64,000 nucleotides of DNA from contig NZ_VZRA01000002.1 of assembly GCF_008802355.1 (NCBI RefSeq), forward strand, positions 1-64,000, written 5' to 3'. The translations under genes and the position numbers were made by a program. Within the stretch, counting starts at the first letter, position 1. Every line of letters starts with the position of its first letter. This stretch comes from Oryzomonas sagensis. Lineage in GTDB: Bacteria > Desulfobacterota > Desulfuromonadia > Geobacterales > Pseudopelobacteraceae. Positions 16,479 to 24,779 of the stretch are shown here, in pieces. Under the pieces are notes generated by a model. That model was not told the origin of the DNA and did no database searches. It saw nothing but the letters and a program-made list of their open reading frames with translations.

Positions 16479-19361
16479 CTATTTCAAGGTCCATCGAAGC
16501 ATAAATAAATATTCCTGCTCTAATTTTTGCTCTAACCGCCTGCTTATCTCATCAAGCAATGCATCTTTTTGGCGGTCAACATCCCGGCTGGCTTGGTCAT
16601 ACGCCCGCCAAGCTTCATCTCGTTTCGTTTCCAGCGTCCTAACTGACCGCTGCCGCTCCAATTTATCCGGTAGAGTCGGCGCAAGCCGCGCTGATTTCTT
16701 GGCTTCTTTCAGCATCTCATCAAGCTCAGCCAGTTCGGATTTGAGAGATGTTCGTCGGTCATCAGCCCACTTGTCGAGCTTCTCCATTTCGGTATCGAAC
16801 CAGTGGCCATTGCGAGCCGTCATTTCATCGAGAAGTTCTTGTCGCCGCCGTGCCGATTCCAGCTCCAGCTTTTCTGCAGCGGATTTTGGTACCGTACAGC
16901 CGTTGCCTTCAACTGCCGGTAAATCGAAAAACCTCCGACACTGAGAGTCATCAAGGATATCCCCATCGTCGGTCACGGCGCTCAGAATAAGCTGGTCTTC
17001 CGTCTCAAGGGCGCTCATGGTAAGCCGCGAACAGGAGAGCCATCCAGATTTACCTCTGAACCGATTGAGGATGGCGATGTTTTTCCCGCCGTCCGAAAGG
17101 TCAAAGGTTACGTCAGCGGGTGTAGGAGACAGCGCCATTCCTTGCTGAAGCACCCGTTGTGCAAGGGGGTGGCCGACACGATAAGTATTGGCATCCTCAA
17201 TTGATTTTCCCATGCGGTACGGGCCGGGATGGATTGTCTCGCCTGGGAATGGGTTCGTGTGGAGGGTGAAACTATAGGCGCTCTCTTCAAAGCTGGCGTA
17301 TTTCTCAAGGAGAAAGGTGGTGAGCTGCCATAGCTGCTCATTGAAACGGTCTAGTAAGTCATGGCTCTGAACACGGACCTTTTCCACGACTTCCTGGTCG
17401 AAATTGTCGAGGAGCTTTTCACGGGCATCTCGTTGGCCTGCCGATATTTCGGTCTCCAACTCGCGTTGAAGCTGGTCGAACTCGAACTGTATCTGTTCGG
17501 GTGAGCGGCACTGCTGGTAGATGGCGGCGATTCTCTTTTCAAAATCGACCCCTGATTCCACGGCTCCGAGCACTTCGTCACTGGCACCAAAAACTCCGTT
17601 GAACAACCGAAACTTCTCATCGAGAAGCTGGTACACGCGCTGGTCGGCTGCGTTGCCCTGGTTGATGAAGTTGACGACTACGACATCGAAACGCTGTCCG
17701 TAGCGGTGGCATCTGCCGATGCGCTGTTCTATGCGCTGCGGGTTCCAGGGCATGTCGTAGTTGACGACTAAATTGCAGAACTGGAGGTTAATTCCTTCGG
17801 CTGCTGCTTCGGTGGCTATCAGAATCGAGGCGTTATCTCGGAAATTTTCCACCAAGGCGGCACGCATATCTGCCGATGGCGAGCCGGTTACTCGGTCGGT
17901 CCCGGCGTGCTGCTGTAACCATCTCTGATAGATAGCCTTCGATAGAGGGTCGTTGTTGGTGCCATTGAAGAGCATGACCTTGCCTGCAAACTCAGTCTGC
18001 TCAAGGATGTTAAGCAAGTATTCCTGGGTGCGGCGGGATTCGGTGAAGATAATCGCCTTTTGCTGTAGGGTGGCTGCGCCTTGTCCTTGTTGAGCCTCAG
18101 CAGACGCAGCGAATCCGCGCCGCAAGGCCGTAAGTAGGACTTCCCCCTTAGAGTTCCTGACTATGGACGTTGCCAGGCGGTGAAACTCCCGTAGTTGCTC
18201 CATTTCTTCATTCAGCTCGGCAAGTTGGTCCGGTGTCAGCCGGGCCTTTTCTCCTGGTACTGTTTCATCGCCGTCGCCATCCCACTCGTCGGTCAACTCA
18301 TCCATTTCGTCCAGGTCTCGCGGCAGCTCTTCTGGCACGGTATCGACGGCTGCTGCTTCGCTTGCGGCGGCCTCAAGCTTTCTGACAAGCCCCTCCAGTG
18401 TTCCTGAAATGGCGTAGGTTGAGGAAGCCAAAAGCTTTCGCAGTATGAGGGTCATCAGTTGGCGCTGGCTCGCAGGTAAGGCATACAGCGTTTGCCCCTG
18501 CAGGTACTCCGAAACGAGGTCGTACAATCTCTGCTCATCGTCGGTCGGGGTGAACTCCTGCACCAAGGCGTGACGATTGGTGTATTTGACGTACTCAAGA
18601 ACCTGACGGCGCAGGGTTCGCTTACAAAGGGGCTTGAGGCGTTCCTTGAGGTCTTCAAAATCGGCATCATTACCGAGACGGGCGAAGCGGGCACGGTAGC
18701 TCTTGAAATCGCCAAAGGCAAAATCGTCGATGATGCTCACAAGGCCATACAGCTCAAGCAGCGAGTTTTGCAACGGCGTTGCGGTTAAAAGTACCTTTGG
18801 GAATGCCGCTATCGCATTTTTGATGGCGTTGGCTATCTTGTTGCTGCTCTTGTAGACGTTCCGCAGGCGGTGTGCCTCGTCGATGACAACGAGGTCCCAT
18901 GACGTTTGCCGCAGGTACGGCTCCTTTGCCCGTGCGAACTGGTATGAACAAAGGATGATGCCGTCTTGGCTGAAAGGATTGAGATTTCCCGCCCGGATTG
19001 CCTCGTTGAATGTCTTATTTTCAAGAACGACGGAGGGAAGATAGAACTTGTCGGCCAGTTCCTGGCTCCACTGCTTCCGCAGGTTGGCGGGTACAATGAC
19101 CAGCAGGCGGCGCTTCCGCTCTGCCCATTTCTGCGCCAGCAACAGACCGGCTTCGATGGTCTTGCCAAGGCCGACTTCATCGGCCAGGATTGCTCCCTTG
19201 GAAAATGGACTGCGGAAGGCGAAAAGCGCGGCCTCAACCTGGTGAGGGTTCAGGTCCACCTGAGCGTCAGCCAGAACGGATGCCAGTTTCTCTACGCTGT
19301 CAGACGCACAGCGCTTGGTGAGTTCGTGGGCAAAGTATGTGGCATGGAAAGGGGTGTTCAC
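16479..19361 (-). CDS. SNF2-family helicase, RapA-like, with long coiled coil
   Basis: A GTG-start product of 960 residues and first gene of the operon. SNF2 motifs are complete: DEVGLGKTIEAGLL (Walker A), VVIDEAHRLRN, LTATPLQN, and in lobe 2 GINLQFCNLVVNYDMPWNPQRIEQRIGR (shown in parts: GINLQFCNL, PWNPQRIEQRIGR). An acidic spacer with DEMDELTDEWDGDGDE separates the lobes. The last about 150 residues are a charged coiled coil. Such ATPases move along double-stranded DNA. Here it heads a type III restriction operon and probably helps the complex find or clear DNA. Function is inferred from context. Confidence 0.88.
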   Translation of the reverse strand: MNTPFHATYFAHELTKRCASDSVEKLASVLADAQVDLNPHQVEAALFAFRSPFSKGAILADEVGLGKTIEAGLLLAQKWAERKRRLLVIVPANLRKQWSQELADKFYLPSVVLENKTFNEAIRAGNLNPFSQDGIILCSYQFARAKEPYLRQTSWDLVVIDEAHRLRNVYKSSNKIANAIKNAIAAFPKVLLTATPLQNSLLELYGLVSIIDDFAFGDFKSYRARFARLGNDADFEDLKERLKPLCKRTLRRQVLEYVKYTNRHALVQEFTPTDDEQRLYDLVSEYLQGQTLYALPASQRQLMTLILRKLLASSTYAISGTLEGLVRKLEAAASEAAAVDTVPEELPRDLDEMDELTDEWDGDGDETVPGEKARLTPDQLAELNEEMEQLREFHRLATSIVRNSKGEVLLTALRRGFAASAEAQQGQGAATLQQKAIIFTESRRTQEYLLNILEQTEFAGKVMLFNGTNNDPLSKAIYQRWLQQHAGTDRVTGSPSADMRAALVENFRDNASILIATEAAAEGINLQFCNLVVNYDMPWNPQRIEQRIGRCHRYGQRFDVVVVNFINQGNAADQRVYQLLDEKFRLFNGVFGASDEVLGAVESGVDFEKRIAAIYQQCRSPEQIQFEFDQLQRELETEISAGQRDAREKLLDNFDQEVVEKVRVQSHDLLDRFNEQLWQLTTFLLEKYASFEESAYSFTLHTNPFPGETIHPGPYRMGKSIEDANTYRVGHPLAQRVLQQGMALSPTPADVTFDLSDGGKNIAILNRFRGKSGWLSCSRLTMSALETEDQLILSAVTDDGDILDDSQCRRFFDLPAVEGNGCTVPKSAAEKLELESARRRQELLDEMTARNGHWFDTEMEKLDKWADDRRTSLKSELAELDEMLKEAKKSARLAPTLPDKLERQRSVRTLETKRDEAWRAYDQASRDVDRQKDALLDEISRRLEQKLEQEYLFMLRWTLK

Positions 19362-19881
19362 ATTGGATTCCGCTTAGAGCCTTGAAATTGTCTATTCTTA
19401 GCAGATATTTACCCCTTTTTCCATTAATAACATTTTAATAAGCCTGAAATCCGCGGTCGGCAGGAAGCTGGCAATAAGGGCACTTCCCATAGGGGCTGCA
19501 CGCATTTTAGCAAGATTGGAATTGTGTAGATGAGGCAACTTATAAATACTTCTATTTATCTTACGGATTTGAGCAAGACCTACGCCAGAAAATGAGCAAA
19601 TCCCTGGGGTTTGGCTCAATGCTTTGGGAAGCTTTCGACCGCAGCCATTTTGCCCGCTGGTGGGTGCTGCGAACGGTCGGTTTTGAGACAGAATCATCAG
19701 AAGGGATGTAATGGAGAGTTATCGAGGGGCGTAATTCCCTCTGTGCGGACTTATGCCTATTCCAGTATCCTGAGTCCACTAAATACAAACTTCAGTTTAC
19801 TGGCCGCGACTGAGTCTAATTTTCTGCCGTTCTTCACCTCCAGAAGGTCCCATCGATGGCAAGAAAATGTGCTCCACGATA
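19362..19881. other. Intergenic region upstream of the helicase operon
   Basis: About 520 bases with no convincing gene. The left part is AT-rich and should hold the promoter of the helicase operon, though no good -35/-10 pair stands out. Short open frames here have no protein-like pattern. Confidence 0.4.
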
Positions 19882-19914
19882 CAAAAAAACGCCACCTAAA
19901 CTGTCGGGTGGCGT
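19882..19914 (-). terminator. Intrinsic terminator of the lipoprotein gene
   Basis: ACGCCACC and GGTGGCGT flank a 10-base loop, with A7 on the forward strand giving T7 in the leftward transcript, 27 bases past the lipoprotein stop. Confidence 0.8.
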
Positions 19915-19940
19915 TCTGCAAGCGGCGCTTTGCCTCTTCT

Positions 19941-20378
19941 TCAATTTTCCTTCAAGAACCGTTGAAAGCTCACGATGTCGTTCTGTACTGAGTTTTCGAA
20001 TGATACCTTCTGCAGCAATCCGGTGTTTGTGACAAACTGCCTATTGCCGAAGTTGATAAATGTCGATGCCGCGACTATGGTGCCGCTACTTGGCTCGTAC
20101 GTCTGCAGCATATACCAGTACTGCGCGGTGTTGTTATCGGTCACGATTTGCACGTTCGAGTCGCCTGCTAGCTTGTCAGCTATGAACTTATAAACCGCAC
20201 CTGAGTCCGCAGGGTTTTTCATCTGCCCGATGAGGATGGCGACCTTTTTGACACCGGAACTGCTGGAATTGGCGGACTTCTCTGGGCTTGTTTTGCTTTC
20301 TGAAGCTTTTGAGCAAGCCGCCACAGATAAGAGCAACCCCGCGACCAAAACGACTCTCCAAATCACGCCTCTCCGCAT
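19941..20378 (-). CDS. Predicted lipoprotein, unknown function
   Basis: The 145-residue product has a signal peptide (basic MRRGVIWR, hydrophobic core) and lipobox SVAAC near residue 22, then a serine-rich linker (residues 24-42). The mature part has beta strands such as KVAILIGQM and QIVTDN. It recalls small periplasmic alpha/beta domains, but I do not recognise the family. It diverges from an XRE regulator at 20508, which may control it. It ends at its own terminator. Confidence 0.65.
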   Translation of the reverse strand: MRRGVIWRVVLVAGLLLSVAACSKASESKTSPEKSANSSSSGVKKVAILIGQMKNPADSGAVYKFIADKLAGDSNVQIVTDNNTAQYWYMLQTYEPSSGTIVAASTFINFGNRQFVTNTGLLQKVSFENSVQNDIVSFQRFLKEN

Positions 20379-20507
20379 AAACAGCCCCCTCTATTAGCCA
20401 TAAGATTAAAAATGCACGCTATTATATAGCCTAAAGACTATGTTTTCAACATCAACATAGCCGATAGTTTATTAAAATGTGTCTTAATTTAGCCTATCTT
20501 CGGGGGC

Positions 20508-20849
20508 ATGGAATGTGCCGACTTACTAAAGGTGTTGGGTGAGAGAGTACGGGCGATTCGGAAGACCAGGAAGGTCTCTCAGGAGAGACTTGCGGAACTG
20601 GCGGGTTTGCACCCGGTATTCATTAGCAAACTGGAAACAGGTAAGGCGAAAGCCTCAATCTGCACCTTTTACGCAATAGCGACTGCGTTGGACATGACGC
20701 TCGCTGAGCTTGTGGAACTGCCAAGGGAAGGAGAGGCGTGGAACAGCGACCTTTCCGAGCTTTTCCAGGCAGCGAAACGGCTTGAACAAGGAAAGCAAGG
20801 CATATTCGTCGAAACCGTCAGAGGTCTACTGAGTGGGCTGGCAGGATAG
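20508..20849 (+). CDS. XRE-family transcriptional regulator
   Basis: The 113-residue product has a standard Cro/CI helix-turn-helix in residues 7-65: LGERVRAIRKTRKVSQERLAE (in two parts around KTRKVS), HPVFISKLETGKAKAS, then TFYAIATALDMTLAELV. The C-terminal 45 residues are helical and may dimerise. It diverges from the lipoprotein gene, with an AT-rich 130-bp promoter region between them, and probably represses one or both. Control of the nearby defence genes is possible but not shown. Confidence 0.85.
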   Translation: MECADLLKVLGERVRAIRKTRKVSQERLAELAGLHPVFISKLETGKAKASICTFYAIATALDMTLAELVELPREGEAWNSDLSELFQAAKRLEQGKQGIFVETVRGLLSGLAG

Positions 20850-20957
20850 GAATCTCGGCCTCAACCTCCTCATTCTCTCGCCAACCTCGCGTTCTTCTTG
20901 GTCGGCAGCTTCGAGCTGCAGGCATCCCGCTAGGGGGCTTCTCGCCCCCCCTCGTCA

Positions 20958-21167
20958 CTATCTCCGTAGCTGTTTATGCGGTTGTCTCAGAAATTCCGGC
21001 GCGGTCCACAGAATAAGGTCTACTGCTTGACAGACAAAGTGCTGCATCTCCTGTCTTTCTTTTTCACTCATAGTGTCGAAATCGACTCTAGATAGGACAT
21101 GATTAAGCAGCTCGCTTCGCTGTACTTGGGCTGATACTCTCACCTTGTATGCATATGCTATAGTCAT
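20958..21167 (-). CDS. Small protein, unknown
   Basis: A 69-residue product (MTIAYAYKVRVSAQV start) with a helical middle (SEKERQEMQHFVCQAVDLIL). The start is uncertain. A perfect AAGGAGGTG runs straight into the ATG at 21167, too close for normal spacing; an ATA two codons later would be at ideal distance, and a TTG lies upstream at 21191. No family is recognised. Confidence 0.45.
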   Translation of the reverse strand: MTIAYAYKVRVSAQVQRSELLNHVLSRVDFDTMSEKERQEMQHFVCQAVDLILWTAPEFLRQPHKQLRR

Positions 21168-21254
21168 CACCTCCTTCTTTCCCCAATTCAATTGTGTTTT
21201 ACTCTTTTTTATGAGGTAATTTTAGCATAAAAAGCCAGTTGTGTCAATATTTTC

Positions 21255-21282
21255 TTGTTAAAACGCGTAGTTATGCTATAAT
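21255..21282 (+). promoter_or_regulatory. Predicted sigma70 promoter of the resolvase gene
   Basis: TTGTTA (21255-21260) and a perfect TATAAT (21277-21282) are 16 bases apart, about 150 bases before the resolvase start. Confidence 0.6.
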
Positions 21283-21324
21283 GACGTTCGTGGATTTCTT
21301 GAATTGCGCCTGCAATTAACTATC

Positions 21325-21338
21325 ATAACGACCGTTAT
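21325..21338. promoter_or_regulatory. Perfect palindrome, possible resolvase site
   Basis: ATAACG-AC-CGTTAT lies between the promoter and the start of the small serine recombinase. A 2-bp centre is typical of serine recombinase crossover sites. It could also be an operator. Confidence 0.4.
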
Positions 21339-21434
21339 TAGTAATCAGTGGTTGCCTATCTTAATGGATTGAAAGAGTTGTCAGTTTCTGTTCTTCAGTG
21401 TCGATTTTGGGGTTTTCATAGACAGGGGGCTAAA

Positions 21435-22052
21435 ATGGGGAAGACACTGGCTTATGTTCGGGTATCCACAGTTCAACAGGATGTCTCTAACCAACGCCTC
21501 GAAATCTTGGAGTACGCACGCCGCCACGACATGCAGGTTGCCGACTACATCGAAGTCGAGATGTCAAGCCGCCGTGACCGGGCCAGTCGCCGTATTGATG
21601 AACTGCTTGGTCGGGTGGAGCGTGGAGATACTATAATCGTGTCTGAGCTTTCCCGGCTGGGAAGGTCCACTGTCGAGGTTGTCGAACTCGTCAACGAGCT
21701 GGTAGCTACCGGAATCGGGCTGGTGTGCATAAAGCAAGGGCTGCGGATTGCCAGCGACCTGGGCAAAATGGACATGCAGTCTAAAGTGACCATTACGATG
21801 TTCAGCCTGTTTGCTGAGCTTGAGCGCGACCTTCTCAGCGAGAGGACAAAGCAAGCCTTGGCATCGAAAAGAAGCCAGGGGGTGAAGCTTGGTAAGCCAC
21901 GGGGAACAATTCAGCGGAGTAAGCTGGATGACCGAAGGGAGGCAATTCAGGAGTTGCTGCGACACAAGGTCAGCAAGTCCGCAGTTGCGCGGATGATGGG
22001 GGTAAGTCGTACGGCCCTTGCCAGCTATGTTGAATCGCGGGGCATAGCTTAG
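21435..22052 (+). CDS. Small serine recombinase (resolvase/invertase)
   Basis: The ATG at 21435 begins MGKTLAYVRVSTVQQD, with nucleophile Ser in RVST near residue 11. The 205-residue product has the family length, with ELSRLGRS near residue 70 and the FAELERDLLSERTKQAL helix near residue 130. A C-terminal helix-turn-helix (SKSAVARMMGVSRTALASY) binds the site. It would resolve or invert DNA between short repeats. Its stop overlaps the end of the convergent reverse transcriptase gene by 4 bases. Confidence 0.9.
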   Translation: MGKTLAYVRVSTVQQDVSNQRLEILEYARRHDMQVADYIEVEMSSRRDRASRRIDELLGRVERGDTIIVSELSRLGRSTVEVVELVNELVATGIGLVCIKQGLRIASDLGKMDMQSKVTITMFSLFAELERDLLSERTKQALASKRSQGVKLGKPRGTIQRSKLDDRREAIQELLRHKVSKSAVARMMGVSRTALASYVESRGIA

Positions 22053-22945
22053 GTTTTCCTCGCAGGGCACGCGCCTTCTTTAACTGTGAGCCTCTTGACG
22101 GCATTCGCATAAATGCCTTGGCTGTTACTCCTGGTCTGAGCGCGTAGCCATTCCTCTTCCGATAATTCTCCGGCAGCAAACCTCTGTTTGCTCCTATGCA
22201 GCTCTGCCCGCCATATTTTCCTTGTCTTACCGACTGTCGCGCCGTGGGCTATGTTGATGCCGGTGACCATCTGACTTGAAGACTTATTGTAAACTCCGCC
22301 CTTGGTCGGGTGAAGCCGGTAGCCTTCTGACCGTACTATCATTTTTACATCGGCGACAACCCTCTCAGGGATATCCGCGCCGGAAACGGTAACGTCGTCA
22401 GCATAGATGGTGAACTTAAGCCCCCAACGCCTTGCCAGCCCCAATAGCCTCCGCTGCAGGCGGATAGTTACGATGTTGGCGATATCCGTGCTGGTCGGGG
22501 CTCCCTGTGGGAGCTGAAAGTCGCACGTGGCCAGTTTTGTAAGCAGGGATGCTAAATCTGCAGGGCAGCCAAGCTCGTCAATCAAGGCCCTGTTCACCCT
22601 CTCCGGTCTAATTGAAGGGAAAAATGACTTGAGGTCAAAGGTGAAAATGAGGGGGTTTCCTAAGTGTTCACAGGCATTGGTGATATTCGACTTGCCTTTG
22701 ATGCCGTAATGGGAAGTCGTGCTAGTTTCAATCTTTGAGAACACCAGCTTGTGAAGTTTCTTTTGAATGGCCTTCAGGGAGGGGAATGGGGCGGAGAAAT
22801 TTCTAAGTCCACCGGAAGGTTTTGGCTCGCTCCATCTGCTGTACGTCTTGCTGGTATTGCGGGCGGCTCGCCACAGCTCATTTATTGGGATGCCAAGCAA
22901 GGTCGCCAATTCTGAAACGGACTGGATTGGCAACCGGCAATTCAT
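22049..22945 (-). CDS. Retron reverse transcriptase
   Basis: The 298-residue protein has RT motifs in order: retron region X NAxxH as NACEHL followed by the catalytic TFDLKSFFPSI, LPQGAPTS near residue 148, the YADD box near residue 185, and retron region Y as MVTG near residue 233. NAxxH and VTG separate retron RTs from group II intron and DGR enzymes; no maturase domain follows. It would copy the msd part of an adjacent structured RNA into 2',5'-linked msDNA. Its ATG overlaps the HTH gene stop (ATGA), so the two are coupled. Confidence 0.92.
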   Translation of the reverse strand: MNCRLPIQSVSELATLLGIPINELWRAARNTSKTYSRWSEPKPSGGLRNFSAPFPSLKAIQKKLHKLVFSKIETSTTSHYGIKGKSNITNACEHLGNPLIFTFDLKSFFPSIRPERVNRALIDELGCPADLASLLTKLATCDFQLPQGAPTSTDIANIVTIRLQRRLLGLARRWGLKFTIYADDVTVSGADIPERVVADVKMIVRSEGYRLHPTKGGVYNKSSSQMVTGINIAHGATVGKTRKIWRAELHRSKQRFAAGELSEEEWLRAQTRSNSQGIYANAVKRLTVKEGACPARKT

Positions 22946-23241
22946 GCTGCTTTTCCACTCTGGAACAGCAGAAGAGACGCAACATTTTCCTGAAGCTTTC
23001 TATAATTGATGGCGTTTTCTGGGTCAAGTTCGCCAGGGATGTCTGTTGAAAGGAAATTTAAGGCATCTTTTGAAATGTTAAATTGACCGGCTACACGTTC
23101 AACAATGTCAGCACTCGGAACCTTCTTGCCAGTTTCAATCTGGCAAAGATAGTTCGTACTTATGTCCAGCTTCTCAGCTAAATCCTTTTGTTGCCAGCCA
23201 AAGCTGATTCTTAGGGATTTAATAAGTCTTCCGAGTTTCAT
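22942..23241 (-). CDS. XRE-type HTH protein of the retron operon
   Basis: The 99-residue product has a Cro/CI HTH: LGRLIKSLRISFGWQQKDLA, LDISTNYLCQIETGKKVPS, and VERVAGQFNISKDALNFL. The C-terminal 35 residues (NAINYRKLQENVASLLLFQSG) are helical. An AGGTGGGCA site precedes the ATG. Small HTH partners define one retron class, which I recall as type VI, where the protein may be an effector or a regulator. Coupling to the RT favours a working part of the system. Confidence 0.85.
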   Translation of the reverse strand: MKLGRLIKSLRISFGWQQKDLAEKLDISTNYLCQIETGKKVPSADIVERVAGQFNISKDALNFLSTDIPGELDPENAINYRKLQENVASLLLFQSGKAA

Positions 23242-23293
23242 TGCCCACCTATGAATGCATGTGATTAAAGGTTGAAAAAAACGATTGATTAGT

Positions 23294-23593
23294 TTACCTC
23301 AGAAAGTGTTCGATTACCTGCTTTGCTTCTGCCAAAAGCTCTGTCAGGAGCTTTACTGATGGCATAAGCAATGGCGCAAAGACAAAAAGCCGTTTATACT
23401 TGGATGCTTTTTGCTCTTCTGGTAATGATTGAACAACCTCCTTTTCCATTTCCCTGATGAAAACATCTACTTTCGCCAAGGTCTCTCTGGTTGAGGAAAC
23501 AGGGCCTACTGACCCACTTATCGCGGTAACAAGCTTCTTCGATTCTTCTACGGTTTCCAGCACAACTTCTACTTTCAGCTCCCTACGTACCAT
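23294..23593 (-). CDS. Retron-associated small helical protein, unknown
   Basis: The ATG at 23593 is chosen for AAAGGAGGTGAGAG just before it. The 99-residue product has a beta-like start (RRELKVEVVLETVEE), a long helical middle (TRETLAKVDVFIREMEKEVV) and a C-terminal apolar helix (LFVFAPLLMPSVKLLTELL) that might contact a membrane or a partner. It is the first coding gene after the predicted ncRNA, 52 bases before the HTH gene. It is a candidate effector; no family is recognised. Confidence 0.6.
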   Translation of the reverse strand: MVRRELKVEVVLETVEESKKLVTAISGSVGPVSSTRETLAKVDVFIREMEKEVVQSLPEEQKASKYKRLFVFAPLLMPSVKLLTELLAEAKQVIEHFLR

Positions 23594-23676
23594 GTCTCTC
23601 ACCTCCTTTCGTTGTGAAATAAAGACGAAAAAAGGATGACTGCTCCAGCAAGCTACTGTCATCCACCCCAATCACG

Positions 23677-23992
23677 ATTGCATCGCTCCTTGGGCCTTTT
23701 CGTCAATCGTATTTTCGGAGCAACAAAGTCCGTTGCTCCTTGTCGAACACAATGAATGTGCACGACTCACAACGTGGCACTGTGTACCGTGGCACGTGCG
23801 ACAGCTCCGCTTTCAGCGGAGAGCGAGAAACAGCAACCCCGGACAACCACGACACGACCGGTGCGTCGCGATGGGGGGATTTAGCCGCCTTCTCAGGGAG
23901 GTGAATGAACCGCAGCAACTAAGAGACATGTTTGGCCGCGATAAATGATTCAGTTGTCAAGGAACAACTTCGCGAAGCGCGAAGGATGCAAT
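23677..23992 (-). ncRNA. Predicted retron msr-msd RNA
   Basis: The stretch is bounded by complementary 8-mers, ATTGCATC (a1; forward 23985-23992) and GATGCAAT (a2; forward 23677-23684). Inside, read leftwards: a hairpin with 7-bp stem CTTCGCG/CGCGAAG, a hairpin with stem AGTTGT/ACAACT, a hairpin CTCCGCT/AGCGGAG near 23812-23828, a repeat of GTGCCACG, and a hairpin GGAGCAAC/GTTGCTCC near 23716-23738. Two short hairpins right after a1 fit an msr; the rest fits an msd. A predicted promoter puts its start at a1. At about 316 bases it is longer than most retron RNAs. Exact boundaries are inferred. Confidence 0.55.
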
Positions 23993-23998
23993 GGTGGC

Positions 23999-24027
23999 CT
24001 TATACACGAGTACGAAACAGAAGTCAA
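23999..24027 (-). promoter_or_regulatory. Predicted sigma70 promoter of the retron
   Basis: On the minus strand TTGACT and TATAAG are 17 bases apart. The expected start, about 7 bases past the -10, falls on the a1 repeat of the predicted retron RNA. The extended -35 TTGACTTCTGT is repeated at 24244 on the other strand. Confidence 0.65.
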
Positions 24028-24243
24028 CAAAATTTGACTGTGAGTTGTATTTTTATGACTCCGGCGACCATCGGCAGCCCTGTATTTCAAATTTATTCGT
24101 CATATTTTTGTCCTTGCAGTTATGCCCTCGCATTGACGTAACTAATGGTATCACTGTCATAATTTGCTGGCACAGCTGCAGTGCGAATTATAACTTTTGC
24201 TATACAAGTATTTGATATTTAAGGATAAAATCAAATTTTTTCA

Positions 24244-24272
24244 TTGACTTCTGTCCGTGAGTCCTGTATGAT
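24244..24272 (+). promoter_or_regulatory. Predicted sigma70 promoter facing away from the retron
   Basis: TTGACT and TATGAT are 17 bases apart, with the same extended -35 TTGACTTCTGT as the retron promoter. A 14-bp repeat, AACTTTTGCTATAC, lies on both sides (near 24192 and 24411). Confidence 0.6.
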
Positions 24273-24779
24273 TTTTACAAAAATAACTGTATTAGCCTTC
24301 GAGTGCATTATTACCATGCTCGACTTTGTCTTACTATAGATGGGTTAAAAACACGTAATACCTGGGGATAGCTATATCTCCGTTTAAAAAAAAGCTGTCG
24401 GCGTTACAACTTTTGCTATACCAGCCGCCAGTGAGTTTTTATACGGAGAAAGAATGACAGTAGTTACCCCCCATACATTCAATAAAACTTCAGCTTCTTC
24501 CTCTTCAGCTCTCCTTAAGCACCCGCTCGCCAGACAATTTCCAGTAGGTTTTACCAGACGTTTGCCGCATATGCCTCACGCGGCATTGCCGTCTTGCCGC
24601 TGCAAAGCCCCCTCTGTCGCGTTACACCGTTCGGGTCTTCTCTCCGAGTATCCTTTCATTTTCGGGCTACCTCCTCCTTTCAAGCCATTCGTGGATTCCG
24701 ATTCCGTAGCCATTCGGTTTGTAACGAACCTGCACCGGGGAGGGAACCCCTGCCCGTATTACGAAAGGAGTATATCTAT
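24273..24779 (+). other. Long leader of unclear nature
   Basis: About 500 bases separate the predicted promoter from the next good start codon. A 111-codon frame (24454-24789) has an ATG after GGAGAAAGA, but its product (serine-, proline- and histidine-rich) does not look like a folded protein. The stretch may be a structured leader RNA or a second ncRNA. Confidence 0.35.

Noticed and set aside
19398-19697. 99-codon leftward frame
   Set aside because: No ribosome site, no recognisable pattern, AT-rich promoter-like surroundings.
22049-22945. RT as a group II intron or diversity-generating element
   Set aside because: No maturase or intron RNA ends, no template/variable repeat pair was seen, and the NAxxH and VTG motifs are those of retrons.
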